Of a stretch of DNA of 64,000 nt, positions 36,406 to 48,142 are shown one piece after another. How positions within the stretch are numbered: position 1 is the first letter of the stretch; each line of letters opens with the position of its first letter. The DNA is taken from NCBI GenBank assembly GCA_036872755.1, contig JAVHNS010000009.1:1054001-1118000 (forward strand). The letters run 5' to 3'. Under the pieces are notes generated by a model. The model did no database searches and was not told the DNA's origin. It was given only the letters and a program-made list of their open reading frames with translations. The translations under genes and the position numbers were made by a program. This DNA is from Orbilia blumenaviensis. Lineage: Eukaryota > Ascomycota > Orbiliomycetes > Orbiliales > Orbiliaceae.

Positions 36406-37637
36406 ATGTCAGGCCTAACTTCTCCAACCCTTTCTGACGTTTCGGGGGAACGAGCTTCGGCCTTCTTATTCCCAGAAGAGGCTTTTTTCTTCACCCAAAG
36501 ATCAAATGAATCGCTCTTAGATTCTACTGAATCGCTTTCGTACCTTCCATGTGGGCTCAAAGCCTTTGGTTCTGACGACTTTATCAAAGACTACGACAAG
36601 ATATCTATCCGAAACCGCAAAATATACGTGAACAAGATTGTGACCATAATGTCACAAAGAGATGGTACACATCAGGAGCCAATACCCCTAGTTTTTCGGG
36701 TTCAGGCATCCGGCGATGTCGTCTTGGACGCACCCCCTACTACCTCCGGATCAGATGGCGTGGAGAAAGTCTCTCCTGAAGCTATAGATGAGAAGTTAGC
36801 GCGACAGTATGAGCCCCACTTCTGGATTCCGGATTCTTGTCTCCATGGTATACCAGATCAGGAAAAAGCATTTCGTAGGGAGTTCTTTGCCGTTGGATGC
36901 CTCATCTACCAAATCCTTAAGGGGGAAATGGTTTGGCAAGGCTTCTTAGGTTCCCAGGCCCAGGACTTGTTTGAAAAGGGTGTGTATCCTGCGGATATGA
37001 AGGAACTTTCCCATTGGAGAGTCATTCTCTCTTACTGGAGCTGGGAGTATGTCGCCGAAGTCAACAGACGTAAGTTGCCTCTTTTGCATTTCGGCACGCA
37101 GAAGACGTCTAGTTAATCTAGTTGCACATATATTTAGAGCTCAGAATCAAGAAAGCATTAGGGGTCGCGACTAAGGTCGCTCTAGGTGGGGTAGCCGTCG
37201 GAGGTACAGTTGCTTTAGCCGCCATTCTCAGTCCATTAATTCTTCCAGCTGTCGGCTTTGGCAGCGCTGGAGTCGGCGCTGGGAGTATTGCTGCGGGTTG
37301 GCAATCCGCCATTGGACTTGTCGAGGCTGGCTCAATATTCGCCCTCTGTCAAAGCGCCGGAGCAGGAGGGGCTGCTGGAGCTGCTGCCATTACTGCCGCA
37401 GCTTTAGGAGGCACTGGCACGGTTGTTGCTGCTGGTGCTGTTGCCAGTGCCACAGCCGGGATCGAAAATAACGTTCTAAGGGACGAGGATTTGTTTGCAT
37501 TGTTTTTGCAAGTGGTGAGGAAGGCACCGAATGATGCGAATAGTGATAAAAAGGACTCAGAACCCGAGACTGAGATCTCCCCTTTCCAAAGGTTTCTGCA
37601 AACTGGCCGGGGTCTAATGACGAGACAGACCGGATAG
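36406..37637 (+). CDS. kinase C-lobe-like region fused to Ifi-6-16/ISG12 domain
   Basis: Two exons, 36406-37069 and 37138-37637, encode about 387 aa. Residues 155-220 resemble the C-terminal lobe of a fungal protein kinase (REFFAVGCLIYQILKG..., then LFEKGVYPADMKELSHWRVILSYWSWEY). No glycine loop, catalytic Lys or HRD motif is present. A short GDVVLDAPP segment sits where a DFG motif would be expected, so this is at best a pseudokinase remnant. Intron 1 (68 nt) leads in frame into an Ifi-6-16 domain (about 228-330: GAGSIAAGWQSAIGLVEAGSIFALCQSAG, highly Gly/Ala-rich). The tail is charged. It is paired with the ISG12-like gene at 30.9 kb. The architecture suggests a sensor or scaffold feeding a membrane effector; this is inference. 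Confidence 0.8.
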
Positions 37638-38193
37638 TATGGCGCGATTCATGGTTCTATGTATACTCTTATTTTAGTGGGAATTTGAACGCTAGCGCAG
37701 ATTGTCTTACTCAGCTATAATTAATGGGGTGTTTCTTGAGGGTGGAGCCATAAGTTTTGGAGTCCAACTTGCTTTATACGCATCGCGATCTTATTTAATT
37801 AAGTATTCTACGGCTAGTCTGCTCCTTTCATCGCAATATTTGTCTCGCTTCTCTTGGATACGCGTATCCAGATCTGGAGTTTGCATGAATATTTTCTTTT
37901 GAATTTCTTTACCTTTGTTTCGTACGTAAATCTTCCGCACGACTTTTTTGCCCTTTTCCCCTCTTCTTTCGCAAACTGTTGATATCCATCAAATTGTATG
38001 TAATCCGTCCTTCGACACAAGAAGAGTATTAATCAACTATCTGAATTTATCAAGTTTATAATTTTCTTTATATTAAACATTATTGAGTATCTGTGCCATG
38101 AGTAGCCCTCGCGAACGTTATATATTCTCACTTAGAGACCTTCATGGCGCTCCGCGATTGTCATGGAGGGTCATGGTCCGCTGACTCGACCCA
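37638..38193. other. intergenic, convergent 3' ends
   Basis: AT-rich region between the kinase/ISG12 gene (+) and the acetyltransferase (-). No gene was seen. Confidence 0.5.
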
Positions 38194-39810
38194 TTAATTA
38201 CCTTCCTTGCTGGCAAACGCCCACAGGCTCCGACCTAAGCTCTGTACTAAGGTCTCCATAACATTATCCGCAAATACACCTTCCATCCATTGCACCACAA
38301 TCCCCATGTTCCCTCCAACAGTCGCAGCATTCACCGAGAACGCGGGCCCTGCTACAGAGGCACTTTGACTGAATAAAGCATTGTCAATCCTCCACCCTCC
38401 TTTCGCATCTTCTTGTTTTCCTTCTTTATCCTCCTCTTTCTTGGGATGTCCGGTTTTATCAGCGTCCCAGATGCCCAAATTCGACACTTCAAATGTCAAC
38501 TCCCTATCTTTGCCGGCCTGACCCTTGAAGAACCCTGCCAGGTCTCCAACTAGTGCAATCAGCCCAACCTCTGAGTCTCTCGTAACCAAGCTCTCTTTTC
38601 TTAACTCCAACGTCAATTTCTTCATTCCGCTAACCTCCCCTCCTACATCCTTAAACTTTGCAATATCCCAATTGATCGCCCCAACACAATCCGCCATGAT
38701 AGTATTATCCCATCCGGCATTTTTGCGATAGCTCATCGGTACACTAACCCTCACGTTTTTAATTTTGGAGAATTCGTCCTTGTCCGAGGCTTTCATGACG
38801 CTGAACAGGGCACCGGCAGCCGCATATGTTAGAAAAGCAGTCATGCTAACTTTCTTCGCCTTCAGCTTTTTAACGAGATTTTCTAGAACGTAAGGTTCCA
38901 AATTTAACACCTCCACGTTGGTTGGAGACAGCTTTTCGGGGACCTTTCCAGCTGCCCAGAGACTCTTTTGCATGAAGGATGGTAGTATGGACTTTCCGAT
39001 GAAGCCGGCGACCTTGCCGGCTGTTTTCAAGCCCATTCCAAAGTCAAGTACTTCGTCCATTGGTGGGAGTAGTTTCAGATCCTGGGGTGGCGTGTAAACA
39101 TCCCAATTACTTCTCGAGCCACCATTTTCGTCGGCGTTGTTCAAAGCGCTGACCAGAGAATAGTGGAATGCAGCGCCGGAGAGCCCATCCGCGATGGCAT
39201 GATGAAAACTGAAGATGATTTCATAATCAATTCTCCCCTCTGAGTTCGTTTCCGAATTATGCGCCGTTGGAGTATTATATGAACGCTTCAACACCGCGAG
39301 CCTCCAAAGTGGCAAAGTGGTGAGTTCTTCGTTGGGAAATGGGGTGTTGTGAAGTCTGCATAGGAGGTCTTTATATTCTTTCGCATGTCCAGGAGATGTT
39401 GATGACGATTCCCACAGGATGAACTTCTCGCTTTTAGCGAAATTGATTGATGGCAAACGAATGAACGATGGGGTGCCAGTCGGTTCTTCTGGGAGCTGGA
39501 TTCCGACGGAAAGGATTGGGTGGGCGGATAAGACAGCGTGTAGAGCGCGGACCAAGCGGTCTGGATATAAAGGCTCCGGAGAAGAGTAGCTCGCAGCAAC
39601 AATCACATTGTTGTAGAATGAAATAGAAGAACGAATAATGTGGAATTTCTCGAGAATGCCTACATATTTCAGAGAGGGGATGTGGTTAGTCTTTAATGTT
39701 CAAATACTGCGTTGAAAACGTTGTATTTTGATCTACCGAGACGTACCGGCTTGGCGCAGGATGGTAGGCGGTTCCACCGCTGGTGACGTTTCTGCGTCGG
39801 TGGTAGACAT
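38194..39810 (-). CDS. alcohol O-acetyltransferase family protein (AATase)
   Basis: Two exons, 39810-39747 and 39659-38194, encode about 509 aa. The condensation-type acyltransferase motif HHAIADGLSG lies at about 174-183, with the putative catalytic His and Asp. The N-terminus (QAGILEKFHIIRSSISFYNNVIVAASYS) is the usual start of the fungal AATase family. Near the C-terminus NVRVSVPMSYRKN and a VSNLGIWD motif fit the DFGWG-equivalent region. Members make volatile esters or acylate other small molecules, often at ER or lipid-droplet membranes. The substrate cannot be told. It runs in the same direction as the Bos1 gene upstream. Confidence 0.88.
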
Positions 39811-40410
39811 GTCGAGTATAGAAGCGCTTATATAGCTTATTTAAGTTGGACACGAATTCGGCTTGAAAAGAAGTTTAAGATGATGCAAAGTATTAAGAAA
39901 TAGTATTAAGCACCGACGAATGTATATCGAAGGGGAGAGACTTTGAAGTCGTCAATTGCAATTGAGAGAAGAAGCTGAACGCGAGAAAACCAGGTATGCT
40001 AAAACGCTAGAGAGTAGAGCCGCCAACCAATAGAAAGAAAACACACAAGGACAAGAAGTCAAAATTGGGGCAGTCGCAACGGCAATTTATAGCCAGGTCG
40101 TCAGTAGCATCCAGTTGCAAAACAGCTTCCTGTGTGTGCCGGCCGGAAATAAGGACCCAAGCGAGGTTTTATAGTGGAGTCTTGTGGAGCTATTTCGCAA
40201 GCCGCCTCGTTGACCCCCTTGCCATTCCAGATCACATATTTCTCGTACCTGGTGGCCAAAAACGGTCCGAATGTGCAAAGAACCAGCCACGATACCACCA
40301 AGCACCGCCGAACTCTATAAAACATTGCCAAAGGTCCAGCAACGGAATATACATTATGAAGCAATACTTATACTCTTCCAAGGGGCACCGGACACCTAAC
40401 GCTTGGTAGA
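39811..40410. other. intergenic between acetyltransferase and Bos1
   Basis: Contains the acetyltransferase promoter and the Bos1 3' region. Overlapping frames on both strands at 40065-40480 show no recognisable product. Confidence 0.45.
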
Positions 40411-41308
40411 CTATCTCAGCCATTTCAGGACGAGATAGCAAAAAACGAAGAAAACAACAACCCCGCCATAAAATATCCACTTATCTTCCTTCGCTCGGCG
40501 TTCAATCATACGTATCGTATCACCGCTTATGCCGAGAGTATTCGCTACTGTGTATAAGCGTTTCTGCGTTCCCTTCAAGGTCATTTTATTCAAGGCGAGC
40601 TCTTCTTGGACTGCTCGCCCACGGGCTAAGAATTCGTCGAGGGCGTCGTTGGTTCGGCTGAGGAAGTTTTGTTCATGCAGGGCATGCGATTCTCGATTCA
40701 AGTTCGAGGATGTGAGAGGCGCACCAAAGGCCGTGGAACCTTGCGGTGTCCTAGCAGCAGGCGCAGTATAAGAGTACGGATTATCGGGTGTAGCGGACGA
40801 ATGCCCACGGCGGCCGTATAATTCGGAGCGGTTTGTTGCTGTGTCCTGGTCGCATCGTTAGCTCGAGTTGCACTATCACTGTGTGTATGATGGCTAAGTC
40901 GACATACTGCTTCCTCCTTTTCGCTCCGTAACTTGTCGAACTCTGCTTTCAACTCAGAGTATTGTATCCGAAAGTTCTGGACCCTCTCTTTCGCCTTCTC
41001 CTGTTTGGCGGGTATCAATTCCCGCTTAGACATTGCATCATAGTCATCTATTGTCCGATTGAAGGATGCCAAAGACGCTGATATCTGTCCTGTTCACACG
41101 GTGCTATTAACAGGACTGTCGAAATTCAGTAAGCGACGAAGATGCTTACCTTGTTCAGCGGCTGACTTTTGCGATTTTGAGAAGGCGTCAATGTCGCGTT
41201 TCAGGGACTGGTTCTGCTTGAGCGCAGAATTAAATAAGGAATTCTATTTCATCCGCAAAGTTGTTAGCCTGGTATCTGGAAACGCTTCGATTCGAGGCAT
41301 CCTACCAT
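40411..41308 (-). CDS. BOS1: Golgi v-/t-SNARE Bos1 (membrin family)
   Basis: Four exons, 41308-41306, 41243-41150, 41077-40908 and 40845-40411, encode about 233 aa. The first coding exon is only the ATG. The N-terminus NSLFNSALKQNQSLKRDIDAF and the block FNRTIDDYDAMSKRELIPAK are typical of Bos1. A linker with LYGRRGHS precedes the SNARE motif (about 140-200: LNRESHALHEQNFLSRTNDALDEFLARGRAVQEELA). A single C-terminal membrane anchor follows (WIFYGGVVVFFVFCYLVLKWL). Bos1 acts in ER-to-Golgi vesicle fusion with Bet1, Sed5 and Sec22. The call is firm; the third acceptor (TATCAG) was chosen because it alone keeps the family sequence in frame. Confidence 0.93.
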
Positions 41309-42173
41309 GGCGTCCTTGTAGATGGTGGGGCTTCAGGGGTGAAGCCTTCCAGAGTGTTGTAGGTACTATCTTGTGAAACTGAATCTACAGGCAAGGTTCT
41401 GAGTATATTGCGACCGCTTCAGAGTATCTGGAGGAAAGGATGTATGTGTTTCCGTGTGGGTAGGTGATGCTTGATTATATTGACTGCTTTGCGGTTGGGT
41501 CTTTGTTTAAAGGCGAATGTTTAGTGGGAACTGTCAACGGTGTTAAGTTCGGACATACTTTTTTGGCGCCAACCAAACGACCCAACACAACGGTTCCTGG
41601 TGGCAATCCACAACTACACCACACACAATGACGCCCGGCCGGGCACATACGCACACGTATGACAGAATAACGGATTCGCCTCACTAAAATCGAGAGAAAA
41701 TAGATCATGTGAAACTTTTGAAATATACACCGTGGCCCTTTTCCTTTTCCTTTTCCTTTTCCTTTTCCTTTTAAGCCTTTTATGGAAACCCTGACTCTTC
41801 CCTTGCTCAACGCTAGTAAAGCGGGTCTAAGAACATGAATATCGTAAGATATCATAGGAGTGTAGCCCCGCCCAGACATTAAAAGGCAGCCAGTTGTTAT
41901 CAATACGTCTATAGCACAAATGGATTTTATTCCTCGTTACGGCTTGCAATTGGATCTATAGGGAGGGATATATATATAAATTATTATTGATTATATAGGT
42001 AGGTTTGAAACAAGAAATCCGATGTGCATCCAGATACTCCAAAGCCAATCGATTCAAAAGCATTTCAATCCTTGATCCAAACAACCAAATCAACAATGAC
42101 AACTTCTATCCCACCCCTATACAGAAGTACATATACAAACAGTGAACTGTCTCATAAACCAGACTGCACTGAT
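41309..42173. other. intergenic with CCTTTT microsatellite
   Basis: Six copies of CCTTTT lie at 41737-41772 and account for a Gly-Lys repeat in a spurious minus-strand frame. Palindrome-rich TATATATATAAATTATTATT follows near 41969. No gene seen. Confidence 0.5.
41737..41772. repeat. (CCTTTT)6 microsatellite
   Basis: Six tandem copies of a pyrimidine hexamer directly visible in the sequence, upstream of Bos1. On the Bos1 strand it is AAAAGG. Pyrimidine tracts are common near fungal promoters, but no function can be assigned. Confidence 0.9.
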
Positions 42174-44045
42174 TTATTTCCCTCGAGGGATAACTACGAC
42201 CTTCAGCTTCCCCTGTCTCTTTGGGATGAACTGGTCCGTCCATCCGTCAACCAAAGTACTGTTTTCGTGTAGTTTAAACGAATACTTTCTCCAGAGATTT
42301 GCGTAAATAAGGTATATTTCAGCCCATGCGAGGTTCATTCCCTGACATCCCCTTGATCCCTTGCCAAATGGGACGAATGACTGCTCCGGGATTTTATCGT
42401 GGATCCATCGATCAGGGTCGAATTTTGAGGGATTCTTGTAAACGTTAGGGTCGAACTGCTGCAGGATTGACGACATGCCAATTATAGTCTATCCAAAGAA
42501 CAAACTTTTAGTAACACAATACCATATGGCAATAGGATTTTAGGTGAGTAACGTACATCTCCAGGGATAAACTGTCCACAAACAGTCACACCCTCCTTCG
42601 GGACAACTCTGGGTAGACGACCGGGGACACCAGGTGGGGTTCTCAGCGTTTCTTTAATAAATGCGGTGAGGTAGGGCAATTGAACAGCACGTTTGTAGGT
42701 AATCGGATCACTATCTGGATCTGGGAACTCGGCTAGTAGCTCTTCGTACAGTTTCTGTTGGAGACTGGGCTCTTTGCAGGCTTCGTAAATGCCATTGGAG
42801 AGCGCTGCGGCCGTAGTTTCGGATCCAGCTGCCAAAAAGCCTATTGTTTGTTCAGCGCAAAGGTCTCAATTTTGATGCCCTAGAGGGTTCGGGTACTACT
42901 TACCCCATGCTTCCTCCTTCAATGCGTTGAGGGATGGGACCTCGTATCCTTTTTCTTGATTACCGTTTAGTAGAACCTCAAACACGGTTGTGTGCGTAAA
43001 CTTTGCCTTTGCCTTTTCTGTGTCCGCAAGGAAAGAGACAACACGATCTTCGGCTTGCTATATATATGAAACGTCGCTCGGTTAGCATCCCGAGCGATAT
43101 AGCAAACAGTCGCAAGCTGTGTAACAGTATCCTCGTGGCCACTTGGGTAACATAACTCTCTACCCGAGTATCTCAAGGCCCTCGGCCCCCTAAATTATAG
43201 TGAACAAACAAATTATGCTTACCTGTTGAAATGCGACCACGCCGAGTACATCCTCTGGCATAATTTTACTAACAAGAGAAAACGGCAATGCTCTAAGCAA
43301 ATCTTGGAATCTCCAAGTCCAACTATAGAGCCAGGTTAAGCCGATCAAGTTATCCATCCCCACGAAGAATGGGTCATTCTCTCTTTCATTTTCCAACATC
43401 CCAATGGCTTCGCTGTAGGCATACTCCGAGATAATATCGACCGTCATGCATCGGAACACACTATTGATTTCGAACCCCTCTTTCTCCGAGTTTTCGGCAT
43501 TACGCCCAATACGAGTAGTGGCCAGATCAACATATTTACGAATTCGAGGCTCTAGCTTGAGCACAGACTGTGTGGAGAAAAGGGGGTCGAGCACAGCACG
43601 GCGAGACTTATGAACCCTGGAGTTGCAATTTCCCAGTCCACCTTCCGTCTGCTGAGCGAAACGATAGTGGCCTTGAGATTTGGGGAAACGGTAGTCCTTG
43701 CTATAGAGAACATTATAGAATGACGGGTCGTTGACGTGGACTTCGTTTGGACCGATGCGGACTATGGGACCGTATTTTTCGTGCCATTCTATTGTTTTGA
43801 AACTATATCGTAGGGGAGGTTAATACAGGAATCTCCGGGCAATGACGCAGTGATATGACGTACATGAATTGTCCGTCATTTAGGACATTGTAATAGAATT
43901 CTACAAGCTGTGTGGCTGCAGCGAGCCTCGGGCCTGGGACCTTTGCTAAGGGGTGAAAGGGAGATAGTCGATAAAGGACTCGCAATGCCCAAAATCCTAT
44001 CCAGCCGCCGGCTGCATAATATGAGACAGTGAAAATGCTAAGCAT
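42174..44045 (-). CDS. cytochrome P450 monooxygenase
   Basis: Five exons, 44045-43864, 43802-43223, 43057-42904, 42840-42557 and 42488-42174, encode about 504 aa. An N-terminal membrane anchor (residues 1-25) is followed by the proline hinge KVPGPRLAAAT. I-helix region GFLAAGSETTAAALSNGIYE (oxygen-binding AGSETT), K-helix motif KETLR, and FDPDRW (PERF-like) are present. The haem loop FVPFGKGSRGCQG has the Cys ligand at about 448. The substrate is unknown; the sequence resembles fungal secondary-metabolism P450s. The third intron is unusually long (165 nt) and a stop-containing segment inside it rules out an extra exon in the obvious frame. The neighbouring genes do not form an obvious biosynthetic cluster. 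Confidence 0.92.
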
Positions 44046-45630
44046 GTTGAGCGCCTAGTGTGAAGCTCGGGACAAACCGAGTACTTCAGTACCTAACGAG
44101 ATAATTACCAGTCAGGCGTCGATAAAGAATGACGGTAGCTAAAGTATGAACGAAAGGAATGCAGCTAAATGCCAAAATCGATGAATATCGATAAGAGCTG
44201 CTTGGGCGCTGGACCCAAACCCTCGGGGAAGTGGGAACTTTATAGACTTGGAGGCAAAAGCCACTATAAGTTCCCCCAAAAATTGTGCAACCCGCACCAA
44301 ATATCCTAAACCCCGTTGGTCAGCCAGCCCACCGACAAGGGGTTGCGATAGTGTCGCGATAGCTGGCCTAGCTCCGACCTGCTCCACCCAGGCGGAAGCG
44401 AAATCCCAGCCGGCCCAACTCATTGGGGGAGACAAGGGTATAGGCAGCACAACGTTGCAAAATGTGTTAAATGCACGTTCCTCTGCGAAACTTAATCACA
44501 AGTATGGTTGCTGGAACGAAAAGGAAGAACATTCTGCATGGAATAAGATGGATCCCAGTTGCTGGATACACCCAGACATGGGTTCGGTGTTGGTGTGGTG
44601 GGTCCTCCTTCTAACGGCTAATTTTTTTGACGCTAGAAATACACCAAACAATGCAAATGCGACGGAATACATGAGCATTTCGACAGCAGGTCCTTTCAAA
44701 TGTGGAGCCTGCCTCTGGACATCGTACGGGAGAGGTTGTGATTATTCCAACCGGAATCTGTCGATTGATACTCATGCACGATGAACACAGCGAAATTGTG
44801 GGTCGTTTCGCCGATATCCAAGGGTCAAGTCGTCTCATGCTAAGCGGGATAAGCTGGCCAGCGCTGGAAACAGGAATACCTGGCGAGCGCCTGCCGTAAA
44901 AATGCCGGGATATTGGTCCTGAAAGGACAGAAGATATCTTAAAGTGAGGGGTTATCTGCGTAATGGAAACATCTTCATTTCCCGCCCTTGCGATTGGACG
45001 CGGTGTGGTTCTCTATTGCATTTTGTGGCTTGAAATCGGGCGGGGGTTCGGGATATCGATAGGGGTCAAGCGCAAGCTGGTCTCGTTGGGTACCAGCACA
45101 AGCCCAGTTTGAAATACCACATCTTGTTGTGTTGACCAGAACCCCTTTCAGAGATCTTGTGGTCGAAGCGGACCAATGAAATCAAGTGGAGATGTTAGTT
45201 TGGCCAGTGATTCCGCTGTGCCGGGACGAACCACAGCCCGCAATTGGGCAGATTTCTTCTTGAACTGACGCAATACTAACGGAGCCCCACTACATCTCAG
45301 GTACACAGCACACGCAGCTCGTTTAGACATCTCGCTCAATGGATCAAAGCTTCAATGATCATCAAAAATGAGATACAAAATCGATACATCATATTCACCC
45401 TAAAGCCTAACATAGAGTCTACATTTCTATTCTCTTGATCCGTTGACATGTGAATTATTAACATATCACCTGACGTCATTTGTATCACGTAATTTAGCTA
45501 CTAACTAAGCGCGGACTTTGATATGAGGTCGCGGTCGGCTGAAAGCTTGGCCCATCGCCTTAGCTGGCCTGGCAATTAAAATTTTATACACAATAATTTA
45601 GACGGTTTATTACTGAACTATAATATTTAT
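44046..45630. other. unresolved region with overlapping frames
   Basis: Two sizeable overlapping frames occur: 178 codons forward (44248-44784) and 103 codons reverse (44139-44450), with further reverse frames to 44838 containing a hydrophobic segment (MLMYSVAFALFGVFLASKK). I could not join them into a supported gene, nor recognise a product. A decayed membrane-protein gene on the minus strand is possible. Confidence 0.35.
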
Positions 45631-48142
45631 TTACACTAGGAAGATTAGAATAAGGGCAGCGAAGCCGATGATACTACAAGCCTGGTCTAACATCCACAAC
45701 CACTCAACGAAATACCCAGAACCTATAATAATGTTATGTATTCCTAATGTTAGTGCGCAAGCGAGCTGCAATTCTCGATAGTAGATCCGAGGAATGCTAT
45801 TCTGCATTTTTGTTCCGTTCGAGTCCTGACTAGCAACTGCGAGCCCCTTGTTTCCGCTGTCATTGTGATATCTCTTTTGCAATTGCCCCCTTATCACATT
45901 TGTCAGTACGAGACTAACTAGACCACAAATATAAAATTTGACTAAAAGGCTAGTCTGATACGAGACTTTGCTGCCATCCGGACTTCTGAAATATTTTTCC
46001 TGTGCATCCACACCAAGTATTAATGGTGTTTGAATGCCTTGCAGCCCACGGCTCCTCGCCCAAACTGCGAGTCGAAGGTGTTGTCTCATTCTTATTTGAG
46101 CTGAGATTAGTTCAACAACCCATTCTAGATTCCTAGAGAGATGTAGATGGCCAGTATTGATATTCCCGACTCTGCCTATGGTGGTAGTTGCTAGGGAAAC
46201 GTCAGTACGAGGGTCCCAATTGCTCAAGAATAGAGTGTCCTATCTACCATCAACGACTTTAAAAGTGGATATCTCAGACTTTGGTTCACGAGTGCATCCG
46301 ATCAAAGTTGTATGTCGGAGGGTTTCAGCGATATGATCTTTGTCCCTTTCCCCTGGAATGGAAGTAGGCTCGGCGAATTGGCTGCTCGCGTTTTGTTTAC
46401 GTGCCGCCGTAATAACGTCAATTCTTCCAGATTGTAGGCTCAGAGTAGTCGAATTTCCGATCCCTTTGCTGCTCGGTGGCGAATTATGAAAGAAAGTACT
46501 TGCGAGATAGCAACCAGAGGAGGCCTTGAAACGAATTCCTTGTCTTATATCCATTGGGTCTTTGAATTCAATTTGGAAAACAGAATTAAACCGAGGTTTG
46601 TTGTCCAGCCTGCCAGTATAGCATTGCGTTAGTTCTGCACCGCAACAGGGCTTTAAAACCTGGGTGAAGATAATAATACGAACTCAAGCGCGCGTCGATA
46701 CACTAGTCCTGATCCATTGTCGTTCATCTGTTCAACGCCTTCTTCTTCTTCCTCTAATACAGTGACATATGAAGCAGATATGCTATCTTGAAGTGCTACT
46801 AGATCATGATGACCAACACTTATAAACTCTGCGGTGTAATACGTTAATTTCTCAGTATCGTTACGATCGTCTTTAATTTCAACCTCCTTGTCAAATGAAG
46901 ATTGCGATCTAACTAAAGCTATCCTCCAAGGGTGCATGATTCCAATCCGGTCGTGTAGTACTGGTACGAAATAACCTTTAGAAGTGTTGTATCAGCACTC
47001 TACATAATTTTGTCTAAAGTGCATGCAATTAGGAAACATCGACTATTTAGATTTATTTACCTTTGTCATTATTATCGCTTGACACAAACCCCCCATTTTC
47101 CAGATACAATGACACGTATTCATCGGTGAGATGAGTCAAATTTCGCGATTGCCCGATAGTATTTCGCAAGTTAAGCCTCGACTCCGCCGATAAATATTGT
47201 AAATTTAAATTGCCTCCAAAGCCAAATTCGTTCTGAGGGGCAGGGATAACGGAGATAATGAGGGTTCCAATAGACAACGCAGCGGATGCTGTGAAAACCA
47301 TGGAGTATACCTTAAAACTCTGAGACTAAATTTTGAGCAGCCGTTAGCATATGCTGAAGAGAATATTTGATCATAGTATAGGCCAAATTTTGTGGTGTAT
47401 AGTGGAAATAATTATTTTGGGTTGCTTAACTTACCAAAGGCAATGGCGGGCAACAAAGATCCTGAAAGAATTTTAAACCTAGGTAAAGAGTTGAAAATAC
47501 AAGACCAAGGAGCCAGACTGAATATAATATCGTTCCAGCGGCGAATATGCAAGCAACCGGTAAAATATATCCTAGTAATGGAATATAATTACGGGCACTG
47601 GCCTGCGACGTGCACCCTCTCGGTGGCACCTCAGTTCTTAATGCGTCCTCGGCTTTGGCTGTTATAAGACAGAAACCACTCAAGGCTAGTAGAAATAAGG
47701 CAGAAGCAGTGACAGAAGGAATATGTCCTCCAACCTCCCATAGATATGTATCCTTAGGCTCTGAAATTGGGGTTGATTGTATATACCAGCATATCGACAG
47801 GGCCAACAAAGATATCGGAGTTATCCGATAGAAGTGTCGGGCGGTGACACTCCTATGTAGGAGCGGGGCCGCAAGAATAATAAAGGCCACAGTTCCTAAA
47901 GCGTGCGAATAGAGGAAACGAGTATTCTCAGTGCACGTTCTAGGGAAGTATTTTGCCAATTCTAAAGTAGCCTGTCCTTCCGGGTTGTTTAGTTATAGAT
48001 TCAGTTCTTTATGTAGTATAGTTAAGCATAGTCCTACCGGCGTAACGAGGCCGAGAACCAATTGGCCTTTTGCGTGGAACTGTGCCATAACCTCGAATGC
48101 CCTTGCATTGGGAATTGCCATCTCTCCATCCGGGCGTTGCAT
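45631..48142 (-). pseudogene. multi-pass membrane protein, unknown, with in-frame stop
   Basis: Model of exons 48142-48038, 47971-47435, 47325-47061, 46975-46660 and 46609-45631, all joined in frame. About 530 codons from the start, a single TAG at 46242-46240 interrupts the reading frame. The following 203 codons stay open in the same frame and end in further membrane helices. Predicted features: about eight to nine hydrophobic helices (for example FLYSHALGTVAFIILAAPLL, ITPISLLALSICWYI, YIPLLGYILPVACIFAAGTIL in exon 2; a C-terminal pair around LLVKFYICGLVSLVL and IIGFAALILIFLV). No family was recognised. No intron with proper sites removes the stop. Either the gene is disrupted by one nonsense change or two adjacent proteins are made. 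One donor (GTTTTA, exon 4) is weak. The start (ATG at 48142) is tentative. Confidence 0.6.

Noticed and set aside
40065..40480. Frames on both strands between the acetyltransferase and Bos1
   Set aside because: They overlap each other, have no known product and lie where promoter and 3' UTR are expected.
41475..41903. 142-aa minus-strand frame with Gly-Lys repeats
   Set aside because: The repeat is just the CCTTTT microsatellite translated; the rest is not protein-like.
43060..43200. Extra P450 exon beginning GAEGLEILG
   Set aside because: The frame meets TAG at once, and no donor returns it to the P450 frame; skipping the segment gives an in-frame join.
44139..44838. Possible membrane transporter gene on the minus strand
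   Set aside because: Only one weak hydrophobic segment, no splice model joins the pieces, and no family motif is seen.
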